Shown here: positions 35,201-46,984 of the stretch, piece by piece
How the letters are laid out: every line of letters begins with the position of its first letter
Position numbering within the stretch: the stretch's first letter is position 1
Assembly (NCBI GenBank): GCA_002964805.2
Contig: PUDQ02000143.1
Coordinates: 258,001 to 322,000, forward strand
Length of the DNA stretch: 64,000 nucleotides
Direction: 5' to 3'
Origin: Trametes villosa
Taxonomy: Eukaryota; Basidiomycota; Agaricomycetes; Polyporales; Polyporaceae
Program-made: the position numbers and the translations under genes
The notes under the pieces: generated by a model
Database searches by the model: none
What the model was told of the DNA's origin: nothing
What the model saw: the letters and a program-made list of their open reading frames with translations, nothing else

Positions 35201-36653
35201 ACCTTCCAAACTCACAGCATGCACAAATGGGGATAGCAGTGTTTCGTACGTGTTTAACGATACACGAACCCGGCCTGGTACTCACCTCGCGTTCCGCATA
35301 TGCAGCCGATGTCCGCCAGCTCGACTTACCTGGGACGATCATGAGCCGCATTTGCCTCCGTTAACAGCTCCCGACAAACGACATCTAGCCGCAGAATAGA
35401 TTGGACGCATCACACCCACCTTTAGGTCGGGAAGCATTCCAGAGAGCGGACTCGCACCTAGTGTGGACACGTAATATGGCAGGATGAGTTGTATACGTGC
35501 CCCGGCCCCGCCGGGCATCGCGGCGAGAGGATTCGAGAGCGTGTTCCTTCATCGATAGGGCAATCTGTGGAATCTTGTGTCCGAGGTTCACGCTGCAAAT
35601 AAGGGGTATCAGGATGATAGGTCTTGCGGGGGTGTAACTGCTTAGCGAAAGCAAGCCGTGAACTGCCGTGGACCAGCCGGGAATGTGACGAGGCCAGGAT
35701 GGAATCAGGTGCCGGTATGTTTCCTGTAGTAAATTCCATCGACTGCTGTACGCGTTAAATAGGGAGTCCGAGGAGCCAGCCATGTTGACTGACAAGTATC
35801 TTTCAAGACCGCCAGCTGTAACAAGTCGTGGTGCTGAGAAGGAAAGCAGTCCTCCAACCCTGTCAACGGCATTAGAAAAGTGGGTCCACACGTCATGACA
35901 TTCACGTTCGAACGCGTGTCGCGGGACGTGTCGGTACAGCACGGAGCAGCTCTTGGCAAACCTGTCAGACAAGCAGCGGTAAAAGAGGCTAAGAGGCGAG
36001 CCGGCGGGAGGACGATGCTTCCTTGGTGCCGACAGCGTCGACGCATGTCCCGATGATCGACGCGTGGCTTTTGCGCACTGGGGCCTGGTATGTCGGCCTG
36101 CCGAGCCGGTTATAATTGCGACGATGGCCACCGATGGGTGACGATGGCATCGATTGAAGCAGCGGGCCGCCGATAACGGGTCGTGTGCCGGATCTCCTGT
36201 GGGTCGGGATGTTTATGCTGGAGAATGACTGGGCAGGTGAGAGCGAGCGACCGGAGTGACCGCACCGAAGAGACAAACACCGAGAGCTGCGAGATGCGCC
36301 GGGATAAGCGAGTGGTTTGCGCGCGAGATGAAATGGGTCTCGCTTAGGGCCACGCGGGCGACGGTCGGGAGAAGGAAGAGACGGAGAATGGGCGTCGCGT
36401 GTGTCGAGCGTCGGCCGTGCGGGGGGTGGCACTGTCGGCGTGGCGGTGATGGGATCGGGAGGAGAGTCGGACAAGTGATCGACCGTTTGGGTTTGCGGCG
36501 GCGGAGCGCCCGTGCGCTCGGCCACGTGGGCCGGATCGCACAGTCACCGCGCTCTCGCACGCTCTCCTCGTCCAGAACCCCCAGCCCAGCGGCCCCCACA
36601 CCCCTATACGCTCCCTTGCATCATACCCATCCATCTAGCTCATCCTGGCGGCC
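32201..36653. other. Intergenic region, no supported gene
   Basis: 32201 to about 33190 is T/C-rich and probably 3' UTR of the preceding gene; the 261-codon frame that overlaps it is unlikely to be real. A perfect hairpin stands at 33154-33173. From 33200 to 34980 the DNA is GC-rich with long random frames on both strands (for example 34203-35048 minus). At 35385-36131 and 35989-36525 the minus strand has two overlapping open frames without ATG starts or recognisable domains. The stretch 36250-36653 is 5' flank of the phosphodiesterase gene. Confidence 0.4.
33154..33173. other. Perfect 8-bp hairpin in a 3' flank
   Basis: GCACCCGC, a four-base loop CTTC, then GCGGGTGC. It sits about 950 bases after the stop codon of the 534-aa gene, just after a direct repeat of CCCCGGGTG (near 33110-33130). 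An RNA hairpin is possible; no function is known. Confidence 0.4.
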
Positions 36654-39314
36654 ATGTCGGACGCAATGGCTAGGCGGCGCAGCGTCGACGTCGGCGGCCT
36701 CGCCCTCGCCCTCAGCGACGAGAACCGAGGACACGGCTGGGGAGGTTGGGAGGAGACCGACTGCGGCGAGACGAGGTGCGCTGCCTGTTGCCATCTCCCG
36801 CGAGCATCTCCCCGAGCTCACCATGGCTTCTCCAAAGATATGCGGAAGTCTTGATAGACGTGCGGGCTCATACGGAGACCATGGTCAGCCAGGAGTGCGA
36901 GCCTGTGTACGTCTACAACCGAACACCTCTCTTCCCTTCTCTCACCTCGCGTAAAGCCATACCTGTCCATGGGAGCTTGGACTCGATGCCCGGGAACGGC
37001 TCATACATTCTCTGAGCTCGTGGCATTTCGAGCCTCACAAACTCCCCGAGGAAGAAGTCATCGCGTGCTCCTATATCCTCTTTGAGGCGCTCTATCGAAT
37101 AGAGAACATGCAGGAGACCGTGTCGGTGTCACTCAGTGAGTCGTCATTCCATTTTTCACCTGGGCTTCTAAGGTTCGCGTCCCAACCTGCGGGTGTGAGG
37201 CAATTACCCTACACGAATACGCACGGGCTTCATACCGCGTCTCCTCTGGATCTTCATGCCCAGTGAGGGGGATTCAGCCGCTCAGTGTAGAGTCGTCTCT
37301 CATGGCCAGGGGTGAATGACCACCGCAATGCTTGGCATGTTGTTCATATCCCGAACACACCGGGCTTTATGGCTTAGCTTGTACGCTGCTGGTTCTCCCT
37401 GGGAGTGATAGAAGTTTGTATGGAACAGCCTCTGCAAGATCTCACTTCTGTTGATGCTACTCGTCGAATCAATAACATGACAAACGCCGATCACACCCTT
37501 ATCCATGTTCCCATGCATGCCTCTACTGCAGACGCTAACACAACCACACAGACAGCATAGCTACATTCCTGCAGCACTTGTGTCAGCTTTACCGACAAGC
37601 GAACACGTATCATAATCTCCAACACGCTCTGGACGTGTTCCAGGCGGTGTACTTTTTCTTGGTTTCTTCCGGCGCGGTACCCCCAGTAACCATCCTCCTG
37701 GAGGGCGGACGAACATGGAAACAAGATCGAGAACAGTCCGATCCACTCGTCGCTCTACTAACGGATGAAGACCTGTTTGCGCTATGCATCGCTGCGGTAG
37801 GCCACGATGTCGGCCATCCTGGGCTGAATAATGCCTTCATGGTACGCACTGCTTGATCGGCCGGTCTCGCAGTCGCCATACTGACGTCATCGCTAGAAAA
37901 ACGCGAAAACACCGTTAGCAGTTGTGTACGACGACAAGTCGGTACTCGAGCAAATGCATTACTCGCTCATCCTGCAGATCATGCGACATCACAACCTCAG
38001 TTTCTTACTCGACCGGCCAACATCAGGCCCTCTTTTCCGCCAATTGCTGCTGAAGACGGTCCTCGCGACGGATATGGGCATCCACTTCAACTTCATGGCG
38101 GAGTTCCGCGACCTGCTGAGCGGCGCTGACTTCCCAGAGTTCAAGCGGCGGATCTTGGTGTGCCAGGCTCTGATCAAATGCGCAGACATCAGCAATCCCG
38201 TAAGGCTTAATTAACATATCAGTTGCGGTCGAAATCTGAACGCACATGTCAGAGCCGCCCATATCTCGTCTCGCAGCATTGGGCGACGGCGCTCGAGTCG
38301 GAATGGAGCAGCCAGTCGCTGCTGGAGAAGCACCTACATCTCCCGCCGTCTGTCAAGCCGTCAGATAGTCGCGTAGGCGAGGCGAACAGCCAGATATGGT
38401 TCAACACGACGTTCGCGCGCCCGCTGTTCGAGCTGGTCGCGGCGGGGATTCCATGTAAGTCTGATCATACCGCCCTTCTGTTCCGAGCTCATCGGTTGTC
38501 CCCCAAAGCGTTCGAGCAGTTCGCATCGCAGACGAGGGAGAACCTGGCGATGTGGCAGGCGCGTGCGGCGGAACTAGCAGCAGAGCCCGACGAACCATCA
38601 CAAGATGCCCCAGAGACACCCCTGACATGGCCCTCACAGGCACCCAACGACTTCCTGAACGCCTTCCCACCAGCCCTCCCCGAGTCCTTCCGCCAGCCTG
38701 AGGAACTATCATATCCGATGGCATATCACCACCACCACCGACTCTCCAGCGTCGCGCCCAGCACGTCTTCGTCCTCGTCTACACCCAGCCATTACGAGAG
38801 CTGCGAGTCCTCATTACCCTCACCCACATTCTCCCCGGTCCTAGATCCGGCTGCGGCGCCTCCCCCAGCGTCGCCACCACTATCCGACGCGCTCCCCCCG
38901 CGTCTCGAGGTCACGACGGTACCGCAATCGCGCGCGCCCAGCGTCGCGTCGAACACCCCGTCGACCTCCACAAGCGTGTTCAGCATCACGAACGAGGCGA
39001 CCGCCGCGATCCGCGCCGCGTACAAAGCGAGCGTGCGCAAGAAGAAGTCCTTCCACCGCTCGTCCTGGAACCCGAGCCCGAACGCGGTGTCGTCGCTCTC
39101 GCAGAGCTCGCCGCCGACCCCGGCGGCCCCGCCGCTCCCAGGGCGCAGCCCGATCTCGCCTGCGGGCTCCGGGTCGGGGGACAGCCCGATGAGCCTCAGC
39201 GGGGGCTCGCATAGCACGGGGACGCTCACGCCGAGCCCGCTCACCCCGGATGGGAACGCGACGCAGGCACGGCAGACGTTGCTGAAGACGACGCTCGTCT
39301 CCGCGTCCTCATAG
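36654..39314 (+). CDS. Class I cyclic-nucleotide phosphodiesterase (high-affinity cAMP PDE), frameshift in exon 1
   Basis: Hydrolyses cAMP to AMP and so damps protein kinase A signalling. Exons: 36654..36906, 36957..37135, 37552..37841, 37897..38199, 38253..38454, 38509..39314. The HD-type metal site is complete: HN..H in YHNLQHALDV, HD in VGHDVGHPGLNN, and the distal Asp in LIKCADISNP. Upstream lies the family segment LSSWHFEPHKLPEEEV. After the catalytic domain there is a ~250-residue Ser/Pro-rich tail. In exon 1 the start frame (RRRSVDVGGLALALSDE...GWGGWEE) and the later frame (DEVRCLLPSPA...PWLLQRYAEVL) both resemble the family but are out of register by one base between about 36755 and 36775; no intron of acceptable size restores them. 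The intron 37136-37551 (416 nt) is far longer than its neighbours. Either a sequence error, or a damaged or alternatively started N-terminus; the catalytic part is intact. Confidence 0.85.
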
Positions 39315-40114
39315 CTTCCGCGTGTCCTACTCCCTCCGCTGGTCTTCTCGCGACGCCCGGCCTCTCCGATCTCCTACTCCCTCGTTCCTGTATCCCGCCT
39401 CGCGACTACGAGGCGTGGGCCCGATGCTGTATTATGTGTACCTTGACGTATGTATGTATCCGAGCGCTGTCGGCCGGTCTGTCTCTTCCTCCGCATCCAT
39501 TCCTCTCCTCGTCTGCTTCCGGTCTCCTCTCTTTCCACGCCTCCCGTTTCGGTTCTCGCAGGCCTTCGCCGCGCAACGCCTGCCTCCGCCATCCTCACAT
39601 CCGCCATCTGCGCCGCACCCGACCGGTCCAGGACGACGGACGTGTGTCGAATACGCCTATCCCTCTCCTCGCATCCTCTACGTTGGCGGGCGCTTTGAAA
39701 ACCTTTCGTTGGTAGTACGTTCCCCGGACTACTATACCCTCACCTGTGTAGCAGTATCGATTTGTCTGTCCCGTAGCGCGCCTCTCATTCTCTGGTTGTC
39801 ATATACACTTGGCTTCACCATCTCCCCCTCAGCTCCATAGCCCGTCCGCGTGTATCATCAAGAATACAGGACTCACGAACGCTTCCGCGGTGGACCACGC
39901 ATCCCTCCCCGGGAGAACAGAGGTGCAGCGGGGCCGGGACACGAAGCCGGCCCCTGGTCGCAGCCGGGCCGGGCGGGCGCTCGGCCCGGATGCCCCCTTG
40001 ATGACCCCCGTTCGAGCCATCGGCCGTGGCGGCGGAAGGCTGCTTATAAGAACCCACCATGCAGGTCAGGCCGCCCCCGTCGCTCTTCTACCCACACGAG
40101 GTGCATCTGCAGCG
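39315..40114. other. Intergenic; 3' flank of PDE and 5' flank of the dehydratase gene
   Basis: Pyrimidine-rich in the first half, as expected for a 3' UTR. Open frames here have no family features. A TATA-like site lies near 40045. Confidence 0.5.
40045..40050 (+). promoter_or_regulatory. TATA-like box of the dehydratase gene
   Basis: TATAAG in GCTTATAAGAACC, about 70 bases upstream of the start codon at 40115; its place suggests a short leader. Confidence 0.4.
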
Positions 40115-42123
40115 ATGGCGCCGAAAATCACTGGATACAAGACTCATGGTGAGTGGCGATCCTTGATGTTTGGAATTTGGCGCCGGGGAGGGGTGGGGGG
40201 TTGGAGGAGCATGAGCTTGTGCGAGAGCGCGTGCTGGTATTTGAAGGCTTGGAGTGCAGTGTTAGAGGTGGAATACTTGGGCTTGAGCTTGGGAAGTGGT
40301 TGTGTGGAAGCTGCATGGCTGGAGGATGCCATTCCGCTACGCGTGTATGCTCTCCCAGCGCCGTCATGGAAGATGCATATGTTCTCCGTGTTGCCCAACG
40401 ATTCTGACCCAAAGCACAGACATTCGTTTCCCCACGTCGCTGAGCGGCGACGGGACGGACGCGATGAACACGGACTGCGACTATTCGTCCGCGTACGTCA
40501 AGATCTACACCGACTCCGAGCTCACCGGCTTCGGCATGACGTTCACCATCGGACGCGGAAACGACATCGTGTGCTCCGCGATTGAGGAGGTCTCGAAGCG
40601 CCTAGTGGGCAAGGATGTCGAGGAGATCTTCGCGAACATGGGCAAGACGTGGGACTACCTCTCTGCGGACTCGCAGCTCCGATGGTACGAATATCTGCGT
40701 TAGCAGAGGGAACGGGTTACTGACTCTGAGCCAGGATCGGACCGGAGAAAGGTGTAATTCACATTGCCCTGGGTGCAGTTGACAACGCACTCTGGGATAT
40801 GTTTGCGCGCTCCCGGAACAAGCCGCTATGGAAGCTCGTGGTCGACATGACACCTGTAAGCACGGGTGCTTACAGACTTCCTCGCTCATCCGTTTACTAA
40901 AGATTTCTAACAGGAAGAAATTGTGAATGCTACCGCGTTCCGATACATCACCGATGCGATCACGCGCGAGGAAGCGCTCGCCATGCTGAAGGAGAAAGAA
41001 GCCACCCGTGCAGAACGCGAAGCCAAAGTGCGCGAGATCGGGTATCCGGCCTACGTTACCTCCGCCGGCTGGCTCGGGTACAGCGACGAGAAGGTCGCGC
41101 GCCTCACGCGCGAGGCGGTTGAGGCCGGCTTCAACCACTTCAAGATGAAGGTCGGCGCGGACCGCGACTCGGACCTGCGCCGTGGCAAGGTCATCCGCTC
41201 CATCATCGACGACCCCCAGTACCTCCCCGCGGGCCTCAAGCCCAGGGACCCGAACGGGCCGGACTTGGCCGGGAAGAACGCAGGGCCCACGGGGAGCGTG
41301 CTGATGATTGACGCGAACCAAGTCTGGGACGTCCCACAGGCGATCGACTACGTGAAGAGCCTGACTGAGATCAAGCCTTGGTGAGCTCTGCGCTCGTCAA
41401 CACTGCTTTGCTGTTCTTACTCCGGTTGGGCAGGTTCATTGAGGAGCCCACTGCGCCTGATGATATTCTCGGCCACGCTGCGATCCGTAAGGCACTCAAA
41501 CCGTATGGCATTGGTGTCGCAACCGGAGAGCACGCGCACAACCGCATGGTCTTCAAACAGCTCCTGCAGGCGGAGGCCATCGACGTCTGTCAAATCGACT
41601 CGTGTCGCCTCGCGGGCGTGAGCGAAGTACTTAGCGTTCTGCTTATGGCAGCCAAGTAAGAACCCGGTCACATCATGCTGCATGACTGTACTGATAGATC
41701 GGGCAGGTTTGGCGTTCCCGTTTGCCCTCACGCCGGTGGGGTGGGCCTTTGCGAATACGTCATTCATCTGAGGTCAGACTGCGTTTGCGACAACATACCG
41801 CAGCTTGCTTACCATTCTCCTGTCTCAGCTTGATCGACTACATCGCGGTATCCGGGACGATGGAGCGCAACGTGCTCGAGTTCGTCGACCACCTACACGA
41901 GCACTTCCTCTACCCCTGCTCGATCAACAAAAACGGTAGATACAATGTCCCCGACAACGCGAAGGAGGGCTACAGGTGCGTTCCGCGGCCAATCCGACAT
42001 CCTGCTTACGGGTTGCGTGGAGTGCTGACATACCGCATCGCGCGCAGCATCGAGATCCACGAGGCGAGCATCGCCGAGTACGAGTTCCCGAACGGGTCGT
42101 ACTGGAAGAGCGTGCGCGCGTGA
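40115..42123 (+). CDS. Enolase-superfamily sugar-acid dehydratase (L-fuconate/L-galactonate dehydratase type, ENOSF1-like)
   Basis: Mg-dependent dehydratase that abstracts a proton alpha to a carboxylate and removes water from a sugar acid, making a 2-keto-3-deoxy acid. Eight exons: 40115..40148, 40420..40684, 40735..40855, 40914..41380, 41434..41655, 41707..41772, 41829..41975, 42048..42123; 465 aa, all phases close. N-terminal lid: DIRFPTSL...DAMNTD and [13 protein letters not shown]. Barrel: [16 protein letters not shown]; KxK of FKMKVG; metal ligands in [19 protein letters not shown] and VATGEHAH; general-acid His in [13 protein letters not shown]. The end ([13 protein letters not shown] [13 protein letters not shown]) is closest in feel to ENOSF1/L-fuconate dehydratase, but fungal L-galactonate dehydratase of the pectin (galacturonate) pathway is a near relative, so the substrate is open. 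First intron is 271 nt, long for this window. Confidence 0.93.
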
Positions 42124-42999
42124 CGGCAGTTGCATAGGCACACGCGCGACGCCTGGACGTGCCTTACCCGACGGGCCTCCGAGCAATGCAGTGCTGCGGG
42201 ACGATGGCGGTGCGCGCGGGGCGGGTGATCACCAGCGGCAGGAAAGGAAGGTCTCAGACGACAAGGGTCTCATGTACAATGTATCATAGCGCGAATCCTG
42301 ACCTTGATTTATTCGTTCCCGCCGCTCTGCGACGTCGGGTCCGCACAGTCCGCGGCCCACGACACATAGCGGTGCTGTCCCGCACCCGCCGTGCGTGGCC
42401 CACATTCTGTTGCGTGGGTTGATGCGCGGCACAGCCATTTTGTCGAGCGATCCCCACCGCGCGCAGCGGCGGCCGCGCCCCTTCTGCTGCTACCGCCGAC
42501 ATCGACGCCTCGCACTGTTAAGCTATGACGATCATCGCAAGCCACCATTCATCGTGCATGATGCGTTGCTCGCAAATCCCACAGCACGCAGCGGGTGCGT
42601 CAGCCTCTCACACCCGAGCCCACGCCCACCTGTGCAGATCAAATGCACTTAGACCCGTTGGGGCCGCCAACCATTCCGGCCACACGACTTCAGTGGCTGA
42701 CGTTTGATAGTCACACGTCGCCCTCGAACACGCCGGAGAGCGAGGGGCCGAGGGCTTCTTGGAGGTTCGCGCCGAGACGCTGATCGGACGATCAGACCGC
42801 GTCGACTGCAGCTGACGACGGTGCGGGCGATCCAACTGAGATGGTAGGTCCAAGAAACGTCTATCAGAGCAGAGGTAGTCGTACATACGGTACATTATAC
42901 AACAAGCAGGCACCGGGGGCCCGCGTACAAGAAAGCGCGACGGACTAGGGAGTGATTAAGGTACGGGCCCAGGGGCCAGGGACAAGAAGACACCACCCC
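42124..42999. other. Convergent 3' flanks, no gene seen
   Basis: Lies between the stop codons of the dehydratase (plus) and the hydrolase (minus). Short frames on both strands are low in plausibility. Confidence 0.5.
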
Positions 43000-44127
43000 T
43001 CAGTTCATGAGGGTCATCACCTGTGCACACGGCGCATGCGTCAGCCTCGCCAATCTTCACGAAGAGAAGGGGCTGCCAGACGGGACGCACCGCCAAGCGA
43101 CCGACGAACACGAGCAGCAGCTTCACGAACTCGTCCTTCCTGTCGAAGAACAGCGCGTGGCTCCCGCCCTCGACTGCATGCGCCTCCGCATTCCGAAAGT
43201 GCCGCCGCAGCTCGGTGGCGACCGCTGGTCCGTCCACGAGCGCGTCGTGCGTGCCCACGACGATCAGCAGGGGCAGTCCTCGCCTGCCGGCCTCGAGCAT
43301 CTTTGCGGGGTCGTGCGGACTTGAGAGGACGCATGCGGTCACCTCGGGTGGCTGCGTCATGCTCTGCCCGAGCCAGGCAGACTTGAGCGCATCCGGGACC
43401 TCGCGCGCTGCCCCACAGAAGAGTCCGTGGACGAGTTCCGTCTTCGCCCGCGCGGAGATCACGGAATCCTGAGAAGAGCGCAGCACCTGCGCCACCCCGA
43501 GCATCCGTTCCGTCGCGACTCGTGGCAGCTGCGGGGCCAGGAATGGCAGTGGGGCTACGAGCACCAGGCCAGCGATCGGATTCGGGCTCACGGAGGCGTA
43601 TACGTCTGCGACCGCGGTTGCTGGCGTTGGACACTATATCAGCGTCGCTCGCGACTGACATCTTGCCAGAGCCTATGGGACGCACCACCGAGTCCCCTGC
43701 GTGACTATGTATCAGATTCTGGAGAAGGGAAGGGCGGAAGAATACAAACCAAGCGACCACGATCGGCCTGCATAGACCGAATGCACGGACGACGGCGCAG
43801 AAGTCCTCGGCATGGCAGATGGGACGCTGCGCTTCTTCGCCTGTAGCGACGCCACTTCGGCCGTGGCAGCGAAGATCGTAGCGTACCTACAGTAACAGTT
43901 GTTTTGTATGAGTGGTGGCGCATCAAAAGGCATGTACACAGCATGCTCACCAGGTAGAGATGATCGGTTAGGCGCCGGTCGTGCGCGAGTTCGTCGAAGA
44001 CCGCCGAGGAAAGCGTCACCTCGTGGATGAACACAACGTGTGGATTCCTCGGGTCGCCCACCGCTTCTGCGTATATCGAGGTCCCATCGGGGGACAACAG
44101 AGTCTTGATTGTGGGCGCAGACGACAT
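43000..44127 (-). CDS. Alpha/beta-hydrolase-fold protein with Ser-to-Gly at the nucleophile
   Basis: Five exons on the minus strand: 43951..44127, 43750..43886, 43686..43696 (11 nt), 43091..43620, 43000..43020; 291 aa, phases close. Fold markers: PHVVFIHE near the oxyanion strand, VRYDLRCHGRSG, then the elbow region PIVVAWGLGATAVADVYASV, where the family has G-W-S-L-G; here residue 106 is Gly (codon GGA in the 11-nt exon) and no alternative acceptor restores Ser. The remaining triad residues are present: Asp in VVGTHDALVDG (about 235) and His in EGGSHALFF (about 263). The last intron (43021-43090) gives the end VMTLMN; read through, the frame would end at 42956. If the splice model is right the protein may lack hydrolase activity and act as a binding protein; a sequence or model error is the main alternative. 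Substrate unknown. Confidence 0.78.
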
Positions 44128-45442
44128 GGCGGGCGTGCCGTGCGCGGGTTGACTCGGTGGACAGGGGTGCGTGGCGGACACAGGTCCGACGTATGCCCAG
44201 CAAGACAGGGGGTATATAAGTCCCCGGGGCTCAATCATTCAAATTGGCCCTTCTCAGAGAAGGCGAAAATTGAGCGTGGCCACACCCGAGTGCGTACACT
44301 GCCGAGTTGATACACCCGGGGCCTGCTCCGTGCGTGCGGGCACAGGAGATCTCGGATGCATCGGGAGATTGGATGTTGAGATGCGCCAGCCACGCAGTCC
44401 CGCGGCAGGCGCGAGATCGCCATCGCGGCGACGTGACGGGTCGGCCGCGCCGACGATCGTCGTAATGTACCTCTTGGATTACTGGAAAACGCGCCTAAAG
44501 CGTGTGTCAGCCACCTCCGGCACGGCCGGCGGATGCGTCAGTTATAGCACGCACGAATTTCGAGCCGGAACCATGCAGCGTACGCCTGCGCGTCGTATCG
44601 CAGGCGGGAGGGGCTGAAACAGAGCTCACGTCGGATTTGCGGTGTCCATCTGTGACAAGCTGCGGCCTCCGGACGTCGTGCATGCCATCCGGAGTTCATG
44701 CAGAGCCGCCGGCTTGACGAGCGTAGTCCGGGCCTCGCGATCGGTGGAGGATGATCAGGAGTGAGACAGCCGGTCGCTGTCGAATAGAGTCGCCGAGGTG
44801 ATGACCGCTTCAGCGGAGGCCCCAGGGGTGCACTGCAATGTGGGAGCTGCACGCCAACAAGTTTCATTAGAGATATGTGGACCTGTCGGAAGACGTGAGC
44901 GCGTAGAAGGTTGTATCTTGGCACTGTCGCATCAGCCTACGCACCGGATGAGCACTGCCACGGGGCTTAGAGGCCCTAAATGCACTGTACGGAGGTTGAG
45001 CGTGACAACCGGGTTGGGTCCATTTCCGGATACTCGTCTATGAGCGTCGAGAATAGATATATTGCGAGAGCGGGACTCGGTGCGTCGTCGCGTCCAAGTG
45101 GCCTATCCCGCTTCGGGCCAGGGTAGATGTGAATTGAACCAGGCATCGCCGGGTAGTGTGAGAGCCCGGAAACGACATGTCGAAGCAGGGAAAATATAGC
45201 ATACTAGCAATACATACGCGGTCATGTAGTCGAGAAAAGCAGTAAGTGCCAGGAAGATTGACGTACTTAGATGCTGAGTAATCCGTCTCCAGTCCCAACC
45301 GAATACCGAGTCCGATGACTGAGCTGCAGAACCAGAGCGCATCAGGAGATCTGTACACGCAAGGTACCGGAAGTCCAGAGATCTGTGACGTGTATGGCAC
45401 AACGCGAGGAATCGAACCAGAATAGCCTTGATACAGTACGGC
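44128..45442. other. Intergenic region, no supported gene
   Basis: Holds the promoter side of the hydrolase gene and the 3' flank of F-box gene 2. A minus-strand frame at 45103-45402 includes a hydrophobic stretch (IFLALTAFLDYMTAYVLLVC) but lacks any recognisable family; possibly a remnant of a membrane protein. A T-arm-like GAATCGAACC at 45409-45418 does not belong to a whole tRNA. Confidence 0.4.
44213..44219 (-). promoter_or_regulatory. TATA-like box of the alpha/beta hydrolase gene
   Basis: TATATA core (plus-strand GGGGTATATAAGTCC) about 86 bases upstream of the minus-strand start codon at 44127, a good distance for a TATA element with a short leader. Confidence 0.4.
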
Positions 45443-46984
45443 TCACAGGTTGCGCACGGTATCTACGAGAATTGTCAGCTGATCTAACGCCTCTGGGTGT
45501 ACCAGATAGCACTGGGAGAGTTGCAGATAGGAGATCTTCGCTACGTCCGCGGCGCCACGACGAGCATCCACGACGCGCAAGAGCTCGTACCCCGAGATGT
45601 CAGAGCAGTTTTGGAGGCAGATTGCCTCTAGCCGCGGGAGAAGCCAACCACCCGCGATGTCGGGCACTCTGGCGAGTACTTCGAACAGCCTGCCTCCGAC
45701 AATTCCCGGAGCGGGCGAAGCTAGGCCCAAGCCGGTGAGTTGCGGGAGCTGGTGCAACGCCCGAACGAATGGGACTATCCCCGCGCCGTTGAGGTTGAAA
45801 TTGCGGAGGTCGAGTAAGCGGAGCGAAGGGAAGCGCTCGGGAGCAAGCGCGATGTGAGTCAGCCATTGCATGTCCTCCGCAGAGTACGCTGAGACGAGGC
45901 TGAGAGAGGGAAGGGATGTTGATTGAAGGAAGAGGATGATACTGTTAGAGTGTACGACATCAAACGAGATGCCCTTCAGATTGGGTAACTCGTTCAGCGT
46001 GGGCGTCGCGTCGAAGAGGTCCTCCGTGGAATCGAGGGCGAAGACCGTCCGGTTGAGATTGAGCCACTTGAGGGGCGAGGCGGTGATCATCGACATGAGC
46101 TCGCGGAAAGGATACGCGATACGTGTGGAGGCATGGCAGCCTTCGTCCGGGAGGAGGCACAGCTGGCGTAGAGCAGGCATTGGAATAGCGATCGCTTCCA
46201 GCGGCACCTGTTCGAGGGTGACGTGCGCAAGGCGAGGGCAGGGATGCGTCAACACTAGGAAAGGCTCCTCCACCTCCGATTGATCGGCGCTCATGCGGAG
46301 ATGGAGATCCTCCAGAGCAGGCCCAAGTTCGATTGCGTTCTCTTGAACGACGCGCATCCGAGACCAATCCGATACCCACACCTCGAACCAGTAGCACCTT
46401 GAGAGCTCCGACTTCAGCTCGGCCATGACCAGTTCATAGCCGCCGTAGTTGTCGACATAGCGGAAGTCCAGGTCTACATAGAGCTTGAACGTCTGGGAGC
46501 GCCGAAGATGTGCCCGCAGTTTGCGGAGGAATGCCTGGATGCGCCAACCCCAATTGGAGTTCAGGATGATGTACGACCACAGAACCGGGCAAGCCAAGGA
46601 GACATCTCGCCAGCGGCGACAGACATAACCAAGGTTTGCGGGCTCAAGGGTTTCGTCGGCGCGAACTTCGAAGACCCGAGAGAGAACCTCCGGAGGAAGG
46701 CGGTGTATGAGGGCGCGCTGGTCTAGTAGACGCTCTCGTTCGAGTTTGAGGTCCGAAAGTCGTTGCTCTAGCTCAGCGATAGTCCTGTCGATCCTGGATA
46801 TTTCGGCAGGCAACTGACGAGGATCCCTGCAATACAAGGTCAGAATCTAGTGATGACAAGGTGACGACAACGTGCTTGCGTACGTTCTCCGAGGATCAAA
46901 TGTCTCATCATCATCTGGCTCCCGAGCGGGAATAGTCAAATCCTCCCAGAGTGCGAGGTCTTCGTAAGAAGGCGACGATGACAT
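45443..46984 (-). CDS. F-box protein with N-terminal coiled coil (2)
   Basis: Two exons, 46884..46984 and 45443..46826 (57-nt intron), 494 aa; phase 2 joins RRT to DPRQLPAEI. Layout: acidic head (DDDETFDPRR), a short coiled coil ISRIDRTIAELEQRLSDLK that is typical of this Agaricomycete F-box group, the F-box IHRLPPEVLSRVFEV...CRRWRDVSLACPVLW, then LRR-like repeats (LAHVTLEQVPLEAI, LRQLCLLPDEG, LRLLDLRNFNLNGAG, LEAICLQNCSDISGYE). Probable SCF ligase receptor; target unknown. The ATG at 46984 is preferred; an in-frame upstream start also exists near 47050. Confidence 0.88.
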
